From positions 8,122,001 through 8,186,000 of the forward strand of contig NZ_CP034550.1 in NCBI RefSeq assembly GCF_009498035.1: 64,000 nt of DNA, given 5' to 3'. Made by a program: the position numbers and the translations under genes. Shown here in pieces: positions 15,967 to 30,180 of the stretch (positions within the stretch are counted from its first letter, which is position 1; the number at the start of each line of letters is the position of its first letter). The notes under the pieces are model-generated. The model was not told the DNA's origin and ran no database searches. It worked only from the letters and a program-made list of their open reading frames with translations. This DNA comes from Saccharothrix syringae (GTDB lineage Bacteria > Actinomycetota > Actinomycetes > Mycobacteriales > Pseudonocardiaceae).

Positions 15967-16791
15967 TCACCAGCCGAACCGGCGCAGGCCCGATTCCAGG
16001 ACCTCGACCAGCTTCTCCCCGGCCGGGAACGAGTCCGGCGTGGAGCGGGCGGTGATGAACGGGTAGTCGACGATCACCGACACCTCCTTGCCGACGTTGC
16101 CGTGGTAGCGACCATCGGGGCCGGTGGCGTCGCGCAGGACGTACTCCAGCGGGAACGGCGGCGGGCCCATGTTGAAGTCGACGCCGACGAAGCCGGTGCC
16201 GTCCTTGTAGTCGTACTCCTTGCAGTGGCCCGTGACGTGCTTGCCCCAGATGATCGACCGCCGGTCCTCCCAGTCGCGGGCGAACGCCAGCGGCGTGACG
16301 CCGTAGCACTCGCCGACGATCGGCTTGTCCGCCCGCAGGAACGCCAGGACCAGCTCGTGCAGCCGCTCGTTGTTGCCCAGGTCCACGATCGGGCCCGAGC
16401 CGCCGACGACGACCAGGGCGTCGAACTGCCGGATGTCGTCGTCGAGGTTGGCCAGCTCCCGGTGGTACGCCTCCAGCCGGCGCAGGTGGTCGGGCTCGCT
16501 GAAGTAGGGGCGCTCCGGGATCCACTCGGCCAGGCTGATCGGGTTGTCCAGGCGGGACGACTCGTCCAGCTCCTTGGCCGCGACCGCGACCTCCGGCGTG
16601 GTCACCGAGCGACCCAGCGGCGGGTCGACGTAGCCGGGGTCGAGGCTGGGCGGCAGCGCGCGGGCCCGGGCGCCGGTGGGCGTGGCGAACACCGACTGGT
16701 AGCCCTGCTCGTCGAACGTGGCGACCGGGCCGAGCAGTTCCTCGCCCCAGTAGCCGTATTCCGACAGGACGATCAGGATCTTCTTCGTCAT
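15967..16791 (-). CDS. DJ-1/PfpI-type class I glutamine amidotransferase-like protein (Hsp31-like)
   Basis: This 274-residue protein belongs to the larger Hsp31-like branch: MTKKILIVLSEYGYWGEELLGP, FDALVVVGGSGPIVDLG and a nucleophile elbow IVGECYGV with Glu161-Cys162. Members act as glyoxalase III, chaperones or amidases on reactive carbonyls. The second ATG of an ATGATG pair is used because GGAGAA then has normal spacing; upstream in-frame codons to 16872 have poor coding character. It is the first gene of the operon with the ThDP enzyme 31 bp downstream. Two DJ-1-type proteins beside a ThDP carboligase/decarboxylase suggest handling of 2-oxoaldehydes or 2-oxo acids, which is inference. Confidence 0.8.
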   Translation of the reverse strand: MTKKILIVLSEYGYWGEELLGPVATFDEQGYQSVFATPTGARARALPPSLDPGYVDPPLGRSVTTPEVAVAAKELDESSRLDNPISLAEWIPERPYFSEPDHLRRLEAYHRELANLDDDIRQFDALVVVGGSGPIVDLGNNERLHELVLAFLRADKPIVGECYGVTPLAFARDWEDRRSIIWGKHVTGHCKEYDYKDGTGFVGVDFNMGPPPFPLEYVLRDATGPDGRYHGNVGKEVSVIVDYPFITARSTPDSFPAGEKLVEVLESGLRRFGW

Positions 16792-16945
16792 CATTTCTCC
16801 GTGGCCGTTGTCGACAGGTGGGTCGAATTCGCCCGCCGGAGCAAGTGCACCAGTGCGGACCGCACCCGACAAGACGACCGGGCGGCCACGCCGGCACTCC
16901 GTTCAATAAAGCCCGGGAGTTAACGCGGAACACCGGCTGAACTGC

Positions 16946-17001
16946 GCTGACGCACTCCGTCAGCTCCTGCGGAAACCGCAGGCAGGACGGTTTCGGAACC
17001 G
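16946..17001. promoter_or_regulatory. Three consecutive hairpins in the divergent glgE/PfpI promoter region
   Basis: GCTGACG-N5-CGTCAGC (16946-16964), CCTGCGG-AAA-CCGCAGG (16966-16982) and CGGTT-TCGG-AACCG (16988-17001) are perfect dyads in immediate succession, 73-128 bp before the glgE ATG. They may form a structured leader or serve as operators; the surrounding 16792-17073 gap holds no other gene. Confidence 0.5.
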
Positions 17002-17073
17002 ATCGAGCACGCGTTATCGGCATTCCCGCGCTCCGGCATGATTCGAGTGATCCACCGAGAAAGGACGGCAGCG

Positions 17074-19059
<1,986 letters not shown>

Positions 19060-19063
19060 CACC

Positions 19064-20742
<1,679 letters not shown>

Positions 20743-20746
<4 letters not shown>

Positions 20747-22004
20747 CGACCGCGGTGGACACCCTGGCCGGCGCGCTGGCGCGCTGGCTGCCCGCGCAGC
20801 GCTGGTACGCGGCCAAGGACCGCGAGCCCCGAGAAGTGCTGGTCGAGCGCGTGACACCGCTGCTCGACGGCGACCCGGCCCTGCGGCACGTGCTGCTGCT
20901 GGTGGACGGCGAGCGCTACCAGGTGCTGCTGGGCAGGCGGGCCGCCCTGCCCGCGGCGCTGGCCGGCGCGGCGATCGCGGACACGCCCGCCGGCGTGGTC
21001 TACGCGGCCACCCGCGACGGCGAGCTGATGACCCGCCTGCTGGGCCGCCTGCGCGCCGCGCCGCGCGGTCCGGTGTTCGAACCCGAGCCGGGCGCCCGGG
21101 TGGCGCTCGACCTGCCGGCCCGCGTGCTGCCGGTGGAGCAGAGCAACACCTCGCTGGTGCTGGGCGACCGCTACATCCTCAAGCTGTTCCGGCGCGTGCT
21201 GCCCGGCCCGCACCCGGACGTCGAGCTGCACCGGGCCCTGCGCGCCGCGGGCACCCCGCACGTGGCGCGCCTGCTCGGCGCGCTGACCGTCGAGGTCGAC
21301 GGCGGGCGGGCCGCGCTGGGCGTCCTCCAGGAGTTCCTGCCCGACGCCCGGGACGGCTGGGCGCTGGCCACCGCCGACCGGACCGCGTTCGCGCCCGAGG
21401 CCGCCGCGCTGGGCCGGGCCGTCGCGACCGTGCACGGCGCGCTGGCCGACGCCTTCGGGCCGCGCAACCCCGCCGTCCCGGACCTGTCCGACACCGCCGA
21501 CCGGCTGCACCGGCGGTTCTCCGCGCTGGCGGGCGGCATCCCGGAGCTGGCGCCGTTCGAACCCGCGCTGCGCGCGGCGTTCGACCGGGTGCGCACCGCG
21601 CCCGGCCCGTTCACCCTGCAACGCGTGCACGGCGACCTGCACCTGGGCCAGGCGCTGCGGTCGGGCGGCGGCTGGACGATCATCGACTTCGAGGGCGAAC
21701 CCGGGCAGCCGCTGGCCGAGCGCAACGCGCCACGCCACCCGCTCCAGGACGTGGCCACCATGCTGCGGTCCTTCGACTACGCCGCCCACCACGGCACCGC
21801 CGACCCCGACTGGGCGCGGCGCGTGCGCGACGCGTTCTGCGACGGCTACGCCGGGGTGCTGGCCGACCCGCGCGACCAGCCGGCCCTGCTGCACGCCCTG
21901 GAGCTGGACAAAGCCGTCTACGAGGTGGCCTACGAGCGGGCCAACCGGCCCGACTGGACCGCCATCCCCCTCGGCGCGGTCAGCCGGCTCCTGGGAGCGG
22001 GCTC

Positions 22005-22008
<4 letters not shown>
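20743..22008 (+). CDS. mak: Maltokinase Mak (Pep2)
   Basis: This 421-residue enzyme phosphorylates maltose to alpha-maltose-1-phosphate with ATP, making the GlgE donor. The N-terminal cap ([18 protein letters not shown]) is characteristic of maltokinases, and the kinase-like lobe shows [23 protein letters not shown] (ATP-binding Lys), the Brenner-type catalytic loop [12 protein letters not shown] near residues 294-305 and the metal-binding [11 protein letters not shown] overlaps the treS stop as GTGA, and its own TGA overlaps the glgB GTG, so treS-mak-glgB should be translated at coupled levels. Length is usual for the free-standing form. Confidence 0.93.
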
Positions 22009-24131
<2,123 letters not shown>

Positions 24132-24134
24132 GCC

Positions 24135-24163
24135 GGAGGGGCCCGGTGGCGCCGGGCCCCTCC
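24135..24163 (+). terminator. Hairpin terminator of the glgE operon
   Basis: GGAGGGGCCCGG (24135-24146) pairs perfectly with 24152-24163 around a 5-nt loop, 3 bp after the glgB stop. No T-tract follows. Confidence 0.7.
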
Positions 24164-24243
24164 CCCGGACCTTTGGCGACCCTGCCCGCGACCGTGTCGG
24201 ACGACGCGTGTAACTTCCGTCCAAACGGGGTAGAGGGACGTCC

Positions 24244-24408
24244 ATGAGCAGCACACCGATCTACGACGAGCTGGCCGCCATCCTGCTCGTCGACCAGCCG
24301 GCGACCACCGAGGCCACCGGCCAGCACCAGGCCGCGCCCGCGGTGGAGGAGCCCGCCAAGCAGGCCCGGACCGGTGGCCGGCGGCGCAAGCCCGAGCCGG
24401 AGGTCTGA
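24244..24408 (+). CDS. Small hypothetical protein, 54 aa
   Basis: An ATG preceded by GTAGAGGGACGT opens a 54-codon frame, MSSTPIYDELAAILLVDQ..., with an amphipathic N-terminal helix, an Ala/Pro/Gln-rich middle and a basic end (TGGRRRKPEPEV). Third positions are strongly G/C, which supports coding. No domain is recognised. It stands alone between the glgB terminator and the LexA-controlled alkB-like gene; no function can be assigned. Confidence 0.5.
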   Translation: MSSTPIYDELAAILLVDQPATTEATGQHQAAPAVEEPAKQARTGGRRRKPEPEV

Positions 24409-24424
24409 CCTCCTCGCGGCCATC

Positions 24425-24459
24425 GGGGTCGAACACGCGTTCGACCCCCGCGTTATGCT
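24425..24459 (+). promoter_or_regulatory. LexA SOS box and promoter of the alkB-like gene
   Basis: TCGAACACGCGTTCGA at 24429-24444 is a perfect match to the mycobacterial/actinobacterial LexA box TCGAAC-N4-GTTCGA; the dyad extends outward to 24425-24448. A -10-like TATGCT lies at 24454-24459, only 7 bp before the ATG, so the transcript is probably leaderless and LexA would cover the -35 region. Confidence 0.85.
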
Positions 24460-24466
24460 GGCACCC

Positions 24467-25081
24467 ATGCAGGTGTCGTTGTTCGACGACGCCGCGGCCC
24501 CCGCGCTGCGGCCCCTGACCGGCCTCCGCCGCACCGCCCTGGGCGACGGCGCCTGGGTCGACGTCCTGCCCGCCTGGCTCACCGGGGCCGACGAGGTGTT
24601 CCGCCACCTGGCCGCCGAGGTGCCGTGGCGCGCCGAGCGCAGGCGGATGTACGAGCGCGTGGTCGACGTGCCGCGCCTGCTCTGCTTCTACGACGAGGAC
24701 GCCCCGCTGCCGCACCCGGTGCTGGCGCGGGCGCGTGCCGCGCTGAGCGAGCGTTACCGCGACGAGCTGGGCGAGCCCTTCCGCACGGCGGGCCTGTGCT
24801 ACTACCGCGACGGCCGGGACAGCGTGGCGTGGCACGGCGACACCATCGGCAGAGGGGCCACGCACGACACCATGGTGGCGATCCTGTCCGTCGGCGCGCC
24901 CCGCACCCTGGCCCTGCGCCCGCGCGGCGGCGGCGCGGCGGTGAAGTACGCGCTGGGGCACGGCGACCTCATCGTCATGGGCGGCTCGTGCCAGCGGACG
25001 TGGGAGCACGCGGTGCCCAAGGCGGCCGGCGCGGTCGGCCCGCGCGTCAGCGTCCAGTTCCGGCCGCGCGGGGTGCGCTGA
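24467..25081 (+). CDS. alkB: AlkB-like 2-oxoglutarate/Fe(II) dioxygenase
   Basis: This 204-residue enzyme should oxidatively demethylate alkylated DNA or RNA bases. The jelly-roll motifs are present: GLCYYRDGRDSVAWHGD with iron ligands His123 and Asp125, distal ligand His181 in TWEHAVPK, and the 2-oxoglutarate/substrate arginines in RVSVQFRPRG (Arg193 and Arg199). VPRLLCFYDEDAPLPHPVL is the usual nucleotide-recognition region of actinobacterial members. The ATG lies just downstream of a LexA box and -10, with no leader. SOS control and a DNA repair function agree. Which AlkB subfamily it belongs to is not resolved. Confidence 0.9.
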   Translation: MQVSLFDDAAAPALRPLTGLRRTALGDGAWVDVLPAWLTGADEVFRHLAAEVPWRAERRRMYERVVDVPRLLCFYDEDAPLPHPVLARARAALSERYRDELGEPFRTAGLCYYRDGRDSVAWHGDTIGRGATHDTMVAILSVGAPRTLALRPRGGGAAVKYALGHGDLIVMGGSCQRTWEHAVPKAAGAVGPRVSVQFRPRGVR

Positions 25082-25223
25082 TCCGTCCACTGTGGTCGGT
25101 TTCGGGCGTCGAATTCCGGGTGACGCCGCCGACTGTTGAACCCATCAGGCGTTCGGCCGCTGTCGGCGGTGGTCGGCGGGTTCCTAGCATCGGGGACGTC
25201 CCACGTGCGACGGGAGGACGGCC

Positions 25224-25460
25224 ATGGCCACCAGGGGTGCCCCGAAGAACAACGCGGTCGTGACGACCCGGGTGGACGAGGAGCGGACGGGCCCCGGCGT
25301 CGCGCCGTCGCAGGTGCTGTACTTCGCGGGGTTGGGGCTGCTGGCGCTCTTCGAGCTGGTCGAGTGGCCGGTGGCGCTGGCGATCGGCGCGGGCACGCTG
25401 GTGGCGGGGCGCGCGGCCCGCCGGGGCGCGGTGCGCCGGGACGAACCGGTCCCCGAGTGA
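25224..25460 (+). CDS. Small membrane protein upstream of P-type ATPase
   Basis: This 78-residue protein has a charged N-terminus (KNNAVVTTRVDEERTG), one long or two short hydrophobic segments between residues 29 and 62 (VLYFAGLGLLALFELVEWPVALAIGAGTLVAG) and a basic/acidic tail. GACGGGAGGACGG precedes the ATG. Its TGA overlaps the GTG of the P-type ATPase (GTGA), so the two are translationally coupled; it may be an accessory subunit or regulator of that pump. No known family is recognised. Confidence 0.7.
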   Translation: MATRGAPKNNAVVTTRVDEERTGPGVAPSQVLYFAGLGLLALFELVEWPVALAIGAGTLVAGRAARRGAVRRDEPVPE

Positions 25461-28400
25461 GGGCGGTGCTGCGCGGCGCGATCGAGGCCGGCGTGGCGGC
25501 GGGCGGTTTCGCCTGGGCGGCCACGACCACCCTGCTGCCCGTGCCGCGCGCGTTGGGGTCGGCGGCCGATGTGCTGTCCTTTGTGGAGGGTTCGCCCCGG
25601 TTGCGCGCGGTGGTCGAGGACCGGATCGGGGCGGACCGCGCGCGGTACCTGTTCACCACCGGGGGTGCCGTGGCCCAGGCGCTCGCGCAGCGGCCGCTGG
25701 GGTTGCTGGCCGACACGTGTCGCGCGGTGAGCGCGGTGGCCGAGGCGAACGCCCAGCGGCGGGTGGCCGAACCCCCGTCGCGCACGCCCCGCCCGGCTCC
25801 CCTGCCACCCAGCCCGGTCGAACGCACCGCCGACCGCGTCAGCGCCCTGGTCACGGCCTGGGCGAGCGGAACCCTGCTCCTGTCGGGCAACCCCCGCCGG
25901 GCGTCGGCGGTGCTGGGCGCGTGCGCACCCAAGCCGGCCAGGGCGGGCCGCGACGTGTTCGTCACCGAGCTGAGCAGGCACCTGGCCCGGCGCGGGATCC
26001 ACGTCCGCGACCTGGGTGCCCTGGCCCGGCTGGACCGCGTGGACGCGACGCTCGTCGACCCGGCGCTGTGCCGCGGCGACGGGTTGCGCCCGCACCCGCT
26101 GGCCGAGGCGCTGGCCGCGCGCGGGACGGTTGCCGATGATGCCGGTGCGCTGGTGGACGCGGTGCGCTCGATGCAGGCGGCAGGCCACGTGGTCGCGGTG
26201 GTCACGGCCGACGACCACGCCGCGCTCGCGGCGGCCGACCTCGGCATCGGCGTGGCGACGGGCGACGGCGCCCCGCCCAACAGCCCAATCTCGCCCGGCA
26301 ACCCGGCCCCGTACGGCATCCCAGCCCCACCCCACGCCCCCTTCCCGCCCGACGCCCCTGCCCCGTCCGACACCCTCTTGCCGCCCAACGCCCCCTTCCC
26401 GCCCAACGCCCCCTTCCCGCCCAACGCCCTCTTCCCGCCCGACACCCCCGCCCCGCCCGACAGCCCAACCTCACCCAGTACTCCCTTCCCACCCGAGGCC
26501 CACGTGCTGTGCCCGCGGCTCACCGACGCGTGCGTCCTGCTGGACGCGGCACCGGTCGCGCGCCGCCTGGCCGACCGGGTCGCGCGGCTCGCCGTGGCGG
26601 GTGCGGCGTCGGCGGCCCTGCTCACCGCCACCACCCCGTCCCGCCGGCTGGGCCGCGCCCCCGTACCGGTCGGCGTCGCCACGCTGCTGGCCGTCGGCAC
26701 CGGGGCCTGGCTCGCCCGCGCCGCCGCGCACGCGCCCGAACCGGTGCCCGTCGACCTCACCCCCTGGCACGCCATGCCCGCCGACTCGGTGGTGCGCCGG
26801 CTGGCCTCCTCCCCCGAGGGCGTGACCGACGACGAGGCGGCCCGGCGCCTGGCCGCGCTCACCCCGCGCCACGCCGAACCCCGTGAAGACCTCCTGCGCG
26901 CCTCGGTCGCGGAGCTGGACAACCCGATGACCCCGGCCCTGGCCGTCAGCGCGGGGCTGTCCGCCGTGGTCGGGTCGGCGGTGGACGCGGTGCTGATCCT
27001 GGGCGTGATCGGCATCAGCGCCCTGCTGGGCGGTGCCCAGCGGGTGCGCGCCGCCGACGCGGTGCGGGCGCTGGCCGATTCCACCGCGGTCCGGGCGCGC
27101 GTGGTGCGCGCGGGCCACGTGACCGGGGTGACCGCCGACCGGCTGGTGCCCGGCGACGTGGTGGACCTGGAGCCCGGTGACGTGGTACCCGCGGACTGCC
27201 GGCTGCTGACCGCCGACGGGTTCGAGCTGGACGAGTCCGGCCTCACCGGCGAGTCGGGGCTGGTGCGCAAGCAGGCCGGCCCCTCGCCCGCGGCGGCGGT
27301 GGCGGACCGCCGCTGCATGGCCTACCAGGGCACGTGGGTCGGTGCGGGCAAGGCGCGGGGCGTCGTCGTGGCCACCGGTGACGACACCGAGCTGAACCGC
27401 ACCGGCCGGCCCCGTCCCGGTGGGCGCCGCGCGGGTGGTGTCGCCGGACGGGTGCGCGCGCTGACCGAGGTGACCATCCCGCTGTCGGTCGGCGCCGGGG
27501 TGCTGCTGGCCGCCGTCGACGTGCTGCGCGGCCGCCCGCTGGGGCCCGCGGTGGTGCGCGGTGTCGGGCTGGCGGTCGCGGCGGTGCCCGAGGGGTTGCC
27601 GTTCGTGGCGACGGCGGCCGAGCTGGCGTCGGCCAGGCGGCTGTCCCGGCGCGGCGCGCTGGTGCGCGACTCGTCGACCGTCGAGGCGCTGGGGCGGGTG
27701 GACGTGCTGTGCTTCGACAAGACCGGCACGCTGACGTTGGGGCGCATCGCGCTGCGCCGCGTGTCCGACGGCCTGGCCGACGCGCGGGTCGACGCCCTGC
27801 CCGACCGGATGCGCCCGGTGGTGGCCACCGCGCTGCGCGCGACACCCCGGCGGCGCGGGCAGCTGACCGACGACGCCGTGCACGGGGGCGCCGCGCTGCT
27901 CGGCGTCGACCGGGGCGACTGGCACCCGGTGGCCGCGCTGCCGTTCGAGTCCGCGCGCGGCTACCACGCGGTGCTGGGGCGGGGTTCCGGCGGCTGGTCA
28001 CTGGCGGTGAAGGGGGCGCCGGAGGCGCTGCTGCCCCGGTGCGCGACGTGGCGGCGCGACGACGGGGTGGTGCCGCTCGACACCGCCGCCCGCGCCGCGC
28101 TGGACGCCGAGGTGCACCGGCTGGCGACCCGCGGCTACCGGCTGCTCGCCGTTGCCGAGCGCGCCACCGAACCAACCCCCACCAGCCACCCCACCGAACT
28201 GCCCCCCACCCTCGTCAACGGCTTGTGCCTGGTGGGCCTGCTGGCGCTGGCCGACCCCGTGCGCCCCAAGGCCCGCGAAGCGGTCCGCACCCTGCGGGGC
28301 GCGGGCATCGACGTCGTCATGGTCACCGGCGACCACCCGGGCACCGCCACCGCCATCGCCGAGGAGGTCGACGCCCTGGGCGACCGCGGCACCCTGACCG

Positions 28401-29269
28401 GCCCCGAGCTGGACGACCTCGACGACGACGCGCTGGACCGGCGGCTGCCGGGCGTCGCGGTGTTCGCCCGGGTCACCCCGGCGCAGAAGGCCAGGGTGGT
28501 GGCCGCGTTCCAGCGGTGCGGCCGGGTCGTCGCGGTCACCGGGGACGGCGCGAACGACGCACCCGCGATCCGCGCCGCCGAGGTCGGCGTGGCGCTGGGC
28601 GAGCACGCCACCACCGCCGCGCGGGAGGCGGCGGACGTCGTCATCACCGACGACCGCGTCGAAACCCTCACCGACGCGGTGGTCGAGGGGCGCGCCATGT
28701 GGGCGTCGGTGCGGGACGGCCTGTCGATCCTGCTCGGCGGCAACCTCGGCGAGATCGCCTTCACCGTGGCCGGTGGCGTGGTCGACGCGCGGGAGGCGCT
28801 GAACGTGCGCCAACTGCTGCTGGTCAACCTGCTCACCGACGCGGTGCCCGCCATGGCCGTGGCGACCCGGCCGCCCGCCCACCGCGACGCCGCGACCCTG
28901 CTCGCCGAGGGCCCCGACGCCTCGCTGGGCGAAGCGCTCGACCGGCAGATCCGCGTCCGCGCCGTCACCACGGCCGGCGCGGGCCTGGTCGCGTGGCGCC
29001 TGGCCCGCCGCACCGGACCGGTGGGGCAGGCGTCGACCGCGGCGCTGGTGGCCCTGGTCGGCGCGCAGCTCGGGCAGACCCTCGCGGTGCGGGGTCGCAC
29101 GCCCCTGGTGCTGGGTGCGGCGGTGGGGTCGCTGGCGGTGCTGGCGGTGGCGGTCCAGGTGCCCGGCCTGAGCCACTTCCTCGGGTGCCGGCCGCTGCTG
29201 CCCCACCTGTGGCTGATCGCCCTGGGCGCGGCGGCGGTCGCGACGCTGGCCGCCTCGGCGCGCACGTGA
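25457..29269 (+). CDS. Large P-type cation-transporting ATPase (CtpI/CtpH-like)
   Basis: This 1270-residue membrane pump keeps all P-type motifs in its C-terminal 900 residues: TGES at 597-600, PEGLP at 711-715, DKTGT at 754 (phosphorylated Asp), KGAPE, and TGDGAND near residue 1028, followed by C-terminal membrane helices. It lacks CPx metal motifs, so Ca/Mg-like or unknown cations are likelier than copper. The N-terminal about 450 residues are unusual: a hinge/HAD-like segment (VVAVVTADDHAALAAADLGIGVATGDGA) resembles a decayed second P domain and is interrupted by a proline-rich repeat at about 270-350. Long N-terminal regions occur in mycobacterial CtpI/CtpH. It overlaps the preceding small membrane protein gene by 4 bp. 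Confidence 0.88.
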   Translation: MRAVLRGAIEAGVAAGGFAWAATTTLLPVPRALGSAADVLSFVEGSPRLRAVVEDRIGADRARYLFTTGGAVAQALAQRPLGLLADTCRAVSAVAEANAQRRVAEPPSRTPRPAPLPPSPVERTADRVSALVTAWASGTLLLSGNPRRASAVLGACAPKPARAGRDVFVTELSRHLARRGIHVRDLGALARLDRVDATLVDPALCRGDGLRPHPLAEALAARGTVADDAGALVDAVRSMQAAGHVVAVVTADDHAALAAADLGIGVATGDGAPPNSPISPGNPAPYGIPAPPHAPFPPDAPAPSDTLLPPNAPFPPNAPFPPNALFPPDTPAPPDSPTSPSTPFPPEAHVLCPRLTDACVLLDAAPVARRLADRVARLAVAGAASAALLTATTPSRRLGRAPVPVGVATLLAVGTGAWLARAAAHAPEPVPVDLTPWHAMPADSVVRRLASSPEGVTDDEAARRLAALTPRHAEPREDLLRASVAELDNPMTPALAVSAGLSAVVGSAVDAVLILGVIGISALLGGAQRVRAADAVRALADSTAVRARVVRAGHVTGVTADRLVPGDVVDLEPGDVVPADCRLLTADGFELDESGLTGESGLVRKQAGPSPAAAVADRRCMAYQGTWVGAGKARGVVVATGDDTELNRTGRPRPGGRRAGGVAGRVRALTEVTIPLSVGAGVLLAAVDVLRGRPLGPAVVRGVGLAVAAVPEGLPFVATAAELASARRLSRRGALVRDSSTVEALGRVDVLCFDKTGTLTLGRIALRRVSDGLADARVDALPDRMRPVVATALRATPRRRGQLTDDAVHGGAALLGVDRGDWHPVAALPFESARGYHAVLGRGSGGWSLAVKGAPEALLPRCATWRRDDGVVPLDTAARAALDAEVHRLATRGYRLLAVAERATEPTPTSHPTELPPTLVNGLCLVGLLALADPVRPKAREAVRTLRGAGIDVVMVTGDHPGTATAIAEEVDALGDRGTLTGPELDDLDDDALDRRLPGVAVFARVTPAQKARVVAAFQRCGRVVAVTGDGANDAPAIRAAEVGVALGEHATTAAREAADVVITDDRVETLTDAVVEGRAMWASVRDGLSILLGGNLGEIAFTVAGGVVDAREALNVRQLLLVNLLTDAVPAMAVATRPPAHRDAATLLAEGPDASLGEALDRQIRVRAVTTAGAGLVAWRLARRTGPVGQASTAALVALVGAQLGQTLAVRGRTPLVLGAAVGSLAVLAVAVQVPGLSHFLGCRPLLPHLWLIALGAAAVATLAASART
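26341..26484 (+). repeat. 18-bp in-frame tandem repeat inside the P-type ATPase gene
   Basis: Eight 18-bp units follow each other; the central three (26377-26430) are almost identical and encode PPNAPF-type hexapeptides. They form a Pro/Ala-rich low-complexity insert of roughly 80 residues in the N-terminal HAD-like part, bounded by normal-looking coding sequence. Confidence 0.85.
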
Positions 29270-29418
29270 AGTCCACCGGACCGACCGACCCGGGCCGACC
29301 GCGCACGTGAGTTCACCCAACCGACATCGCGTGGAAACGCGGGGGCCCGCCGGTGGTCAACCGCGTCCGCTTACCGTGGCGGGACGGAAGTTCCTCGGTT
29401 CGGCCGGAGGTGGTTCAC

Positions 29419-29520
29419 GTGGGTGACTTCTTGGCCGCGGTGGTGGCGAACGTGGTCGTGATCCTGCTGCAGAAGCTCGTCGTGGCGGTCGGCCGGGCCC
29501 TGAGGCCGACGCGCGCCTGA
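29419..29520 (+). CDS. Very small membrane peptide, 33 aa
   Basis: GGAGGTGG at 29406-29413 is a near-perfect Shine-Dalgarno 5 bp before GTG, opening a 34-codon frame: a hydrophobic stretch (FLAAVVANVVVILLQKLVVAV) followed by a basic tail GRALRPTRA. The layout is that of single-span micropeptides, some of which modulate transporters or act as toxins. It lies between the P-type ATPase and the convergent HxlR gene. No family is recognised. Confidence 0.55.
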   Translation: MGDFLAAVVANVVVILLQKLVVAVGRALRPTRA

Positions 29521-29545
29521 CCCGTTCGGCGCGGGGACCCGCCGC

Positions 29546-29989
29546 TCACTGCGCGGGTCCCAGCGCCACCTTCGCCGCGGGCACGGGCCCGTCGCAGGTG
29601 TCGCAGGTCAGGCCCACGCCCACACCCCCGCCGCAGCCCACGTGCACCGCGGTCCTGGGCACCTCGGTCCCGTCCGGCGCGTGGCGGTCGCCCCACTCCA
29701 TCAGCGCCAGCACCACGGGCGCCAGCTCCCGCCCCTTGGCGGTCAGCAGGTACTCGTAGCGCGGCGGCCGGTCCTGGTACTGGACGCGCTCCAGCACCTT
29801 GTTGGCCACCAGGCCGTTGAGGCGGTCGCTCAGCACGTTCCGGGCGATCGGCAGGCAGCGCAGGAAACCGTCGAACCGGGTGACGCCGAGCAGGGCGTCC
29901 CGCACGATCAGCAACGTCCACCGCTCGCCGACGATTTCGAGCGCGCGGGCGATGGAGCAGACCTGGCCGTCGTACGTGCGTCGGAGCAT
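29546..29989 (-). CDS. HxlR-family transcriptional regulator
   Basis: This 147-residue winged-helix protein begins MLRRTYDGQVCSIARALEIVGERWTLLIVRDALLG, the hallmark of the HxlR/DUF24 family, with RFDGFLRCLPIARNVLSDRLNGLVANKVLERV as the recognition helix region and YLLTAKGREL in the wing. An N-terminal cysteine (Cys11) could sense thiol or aldehyde stress as in related regulators. The about 40-residue tail carries three further cysteines (HVGCGGG, LTCDTC), which may bind a metal. HxlR genes usually control a divergent neighbour, here the receptor kinase gene about 190 bp away; that target is inferred. Confidence 0.88.
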   Translation of the reverse strand: MLRRTYDGQVCSIARALEIVGERWTLLIVRDALLGVTRFDGFLRCLPIARNVLSDRLNGLVANKVLERVQYQDRPPRYEYLLTAKGRELAPVVLALMEWGDRHAPDGTEVPRTAVHVGCGGGVGVGLTCDTCDGPVPAAKVALGPAQ

Positions 29990-30180
29990 CTGCGCATGAT
30001 AACCACGGGTTTCACCAAAAAACCCACTCGCTCGGACGCACCGGTCACGCCCCGTGATGACCAGACCGGCGCAGGTGCGCGCACCGTAGCGACGAACGCC
30101 CGTGGGGCCGTTCCGGCCAGCGGCCCGGGGACCGTTCGGAGGCGTCGGCCGGCGTCGGTCCCGGCCGATACCATCGCGCG

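Noticed and set aside
26341..26484. Pseudogene break in the P-type ATPase
   Set aside because: The repeat unit is 18 bp, a multiple of three, and the frame continues intact to the C-terminus.
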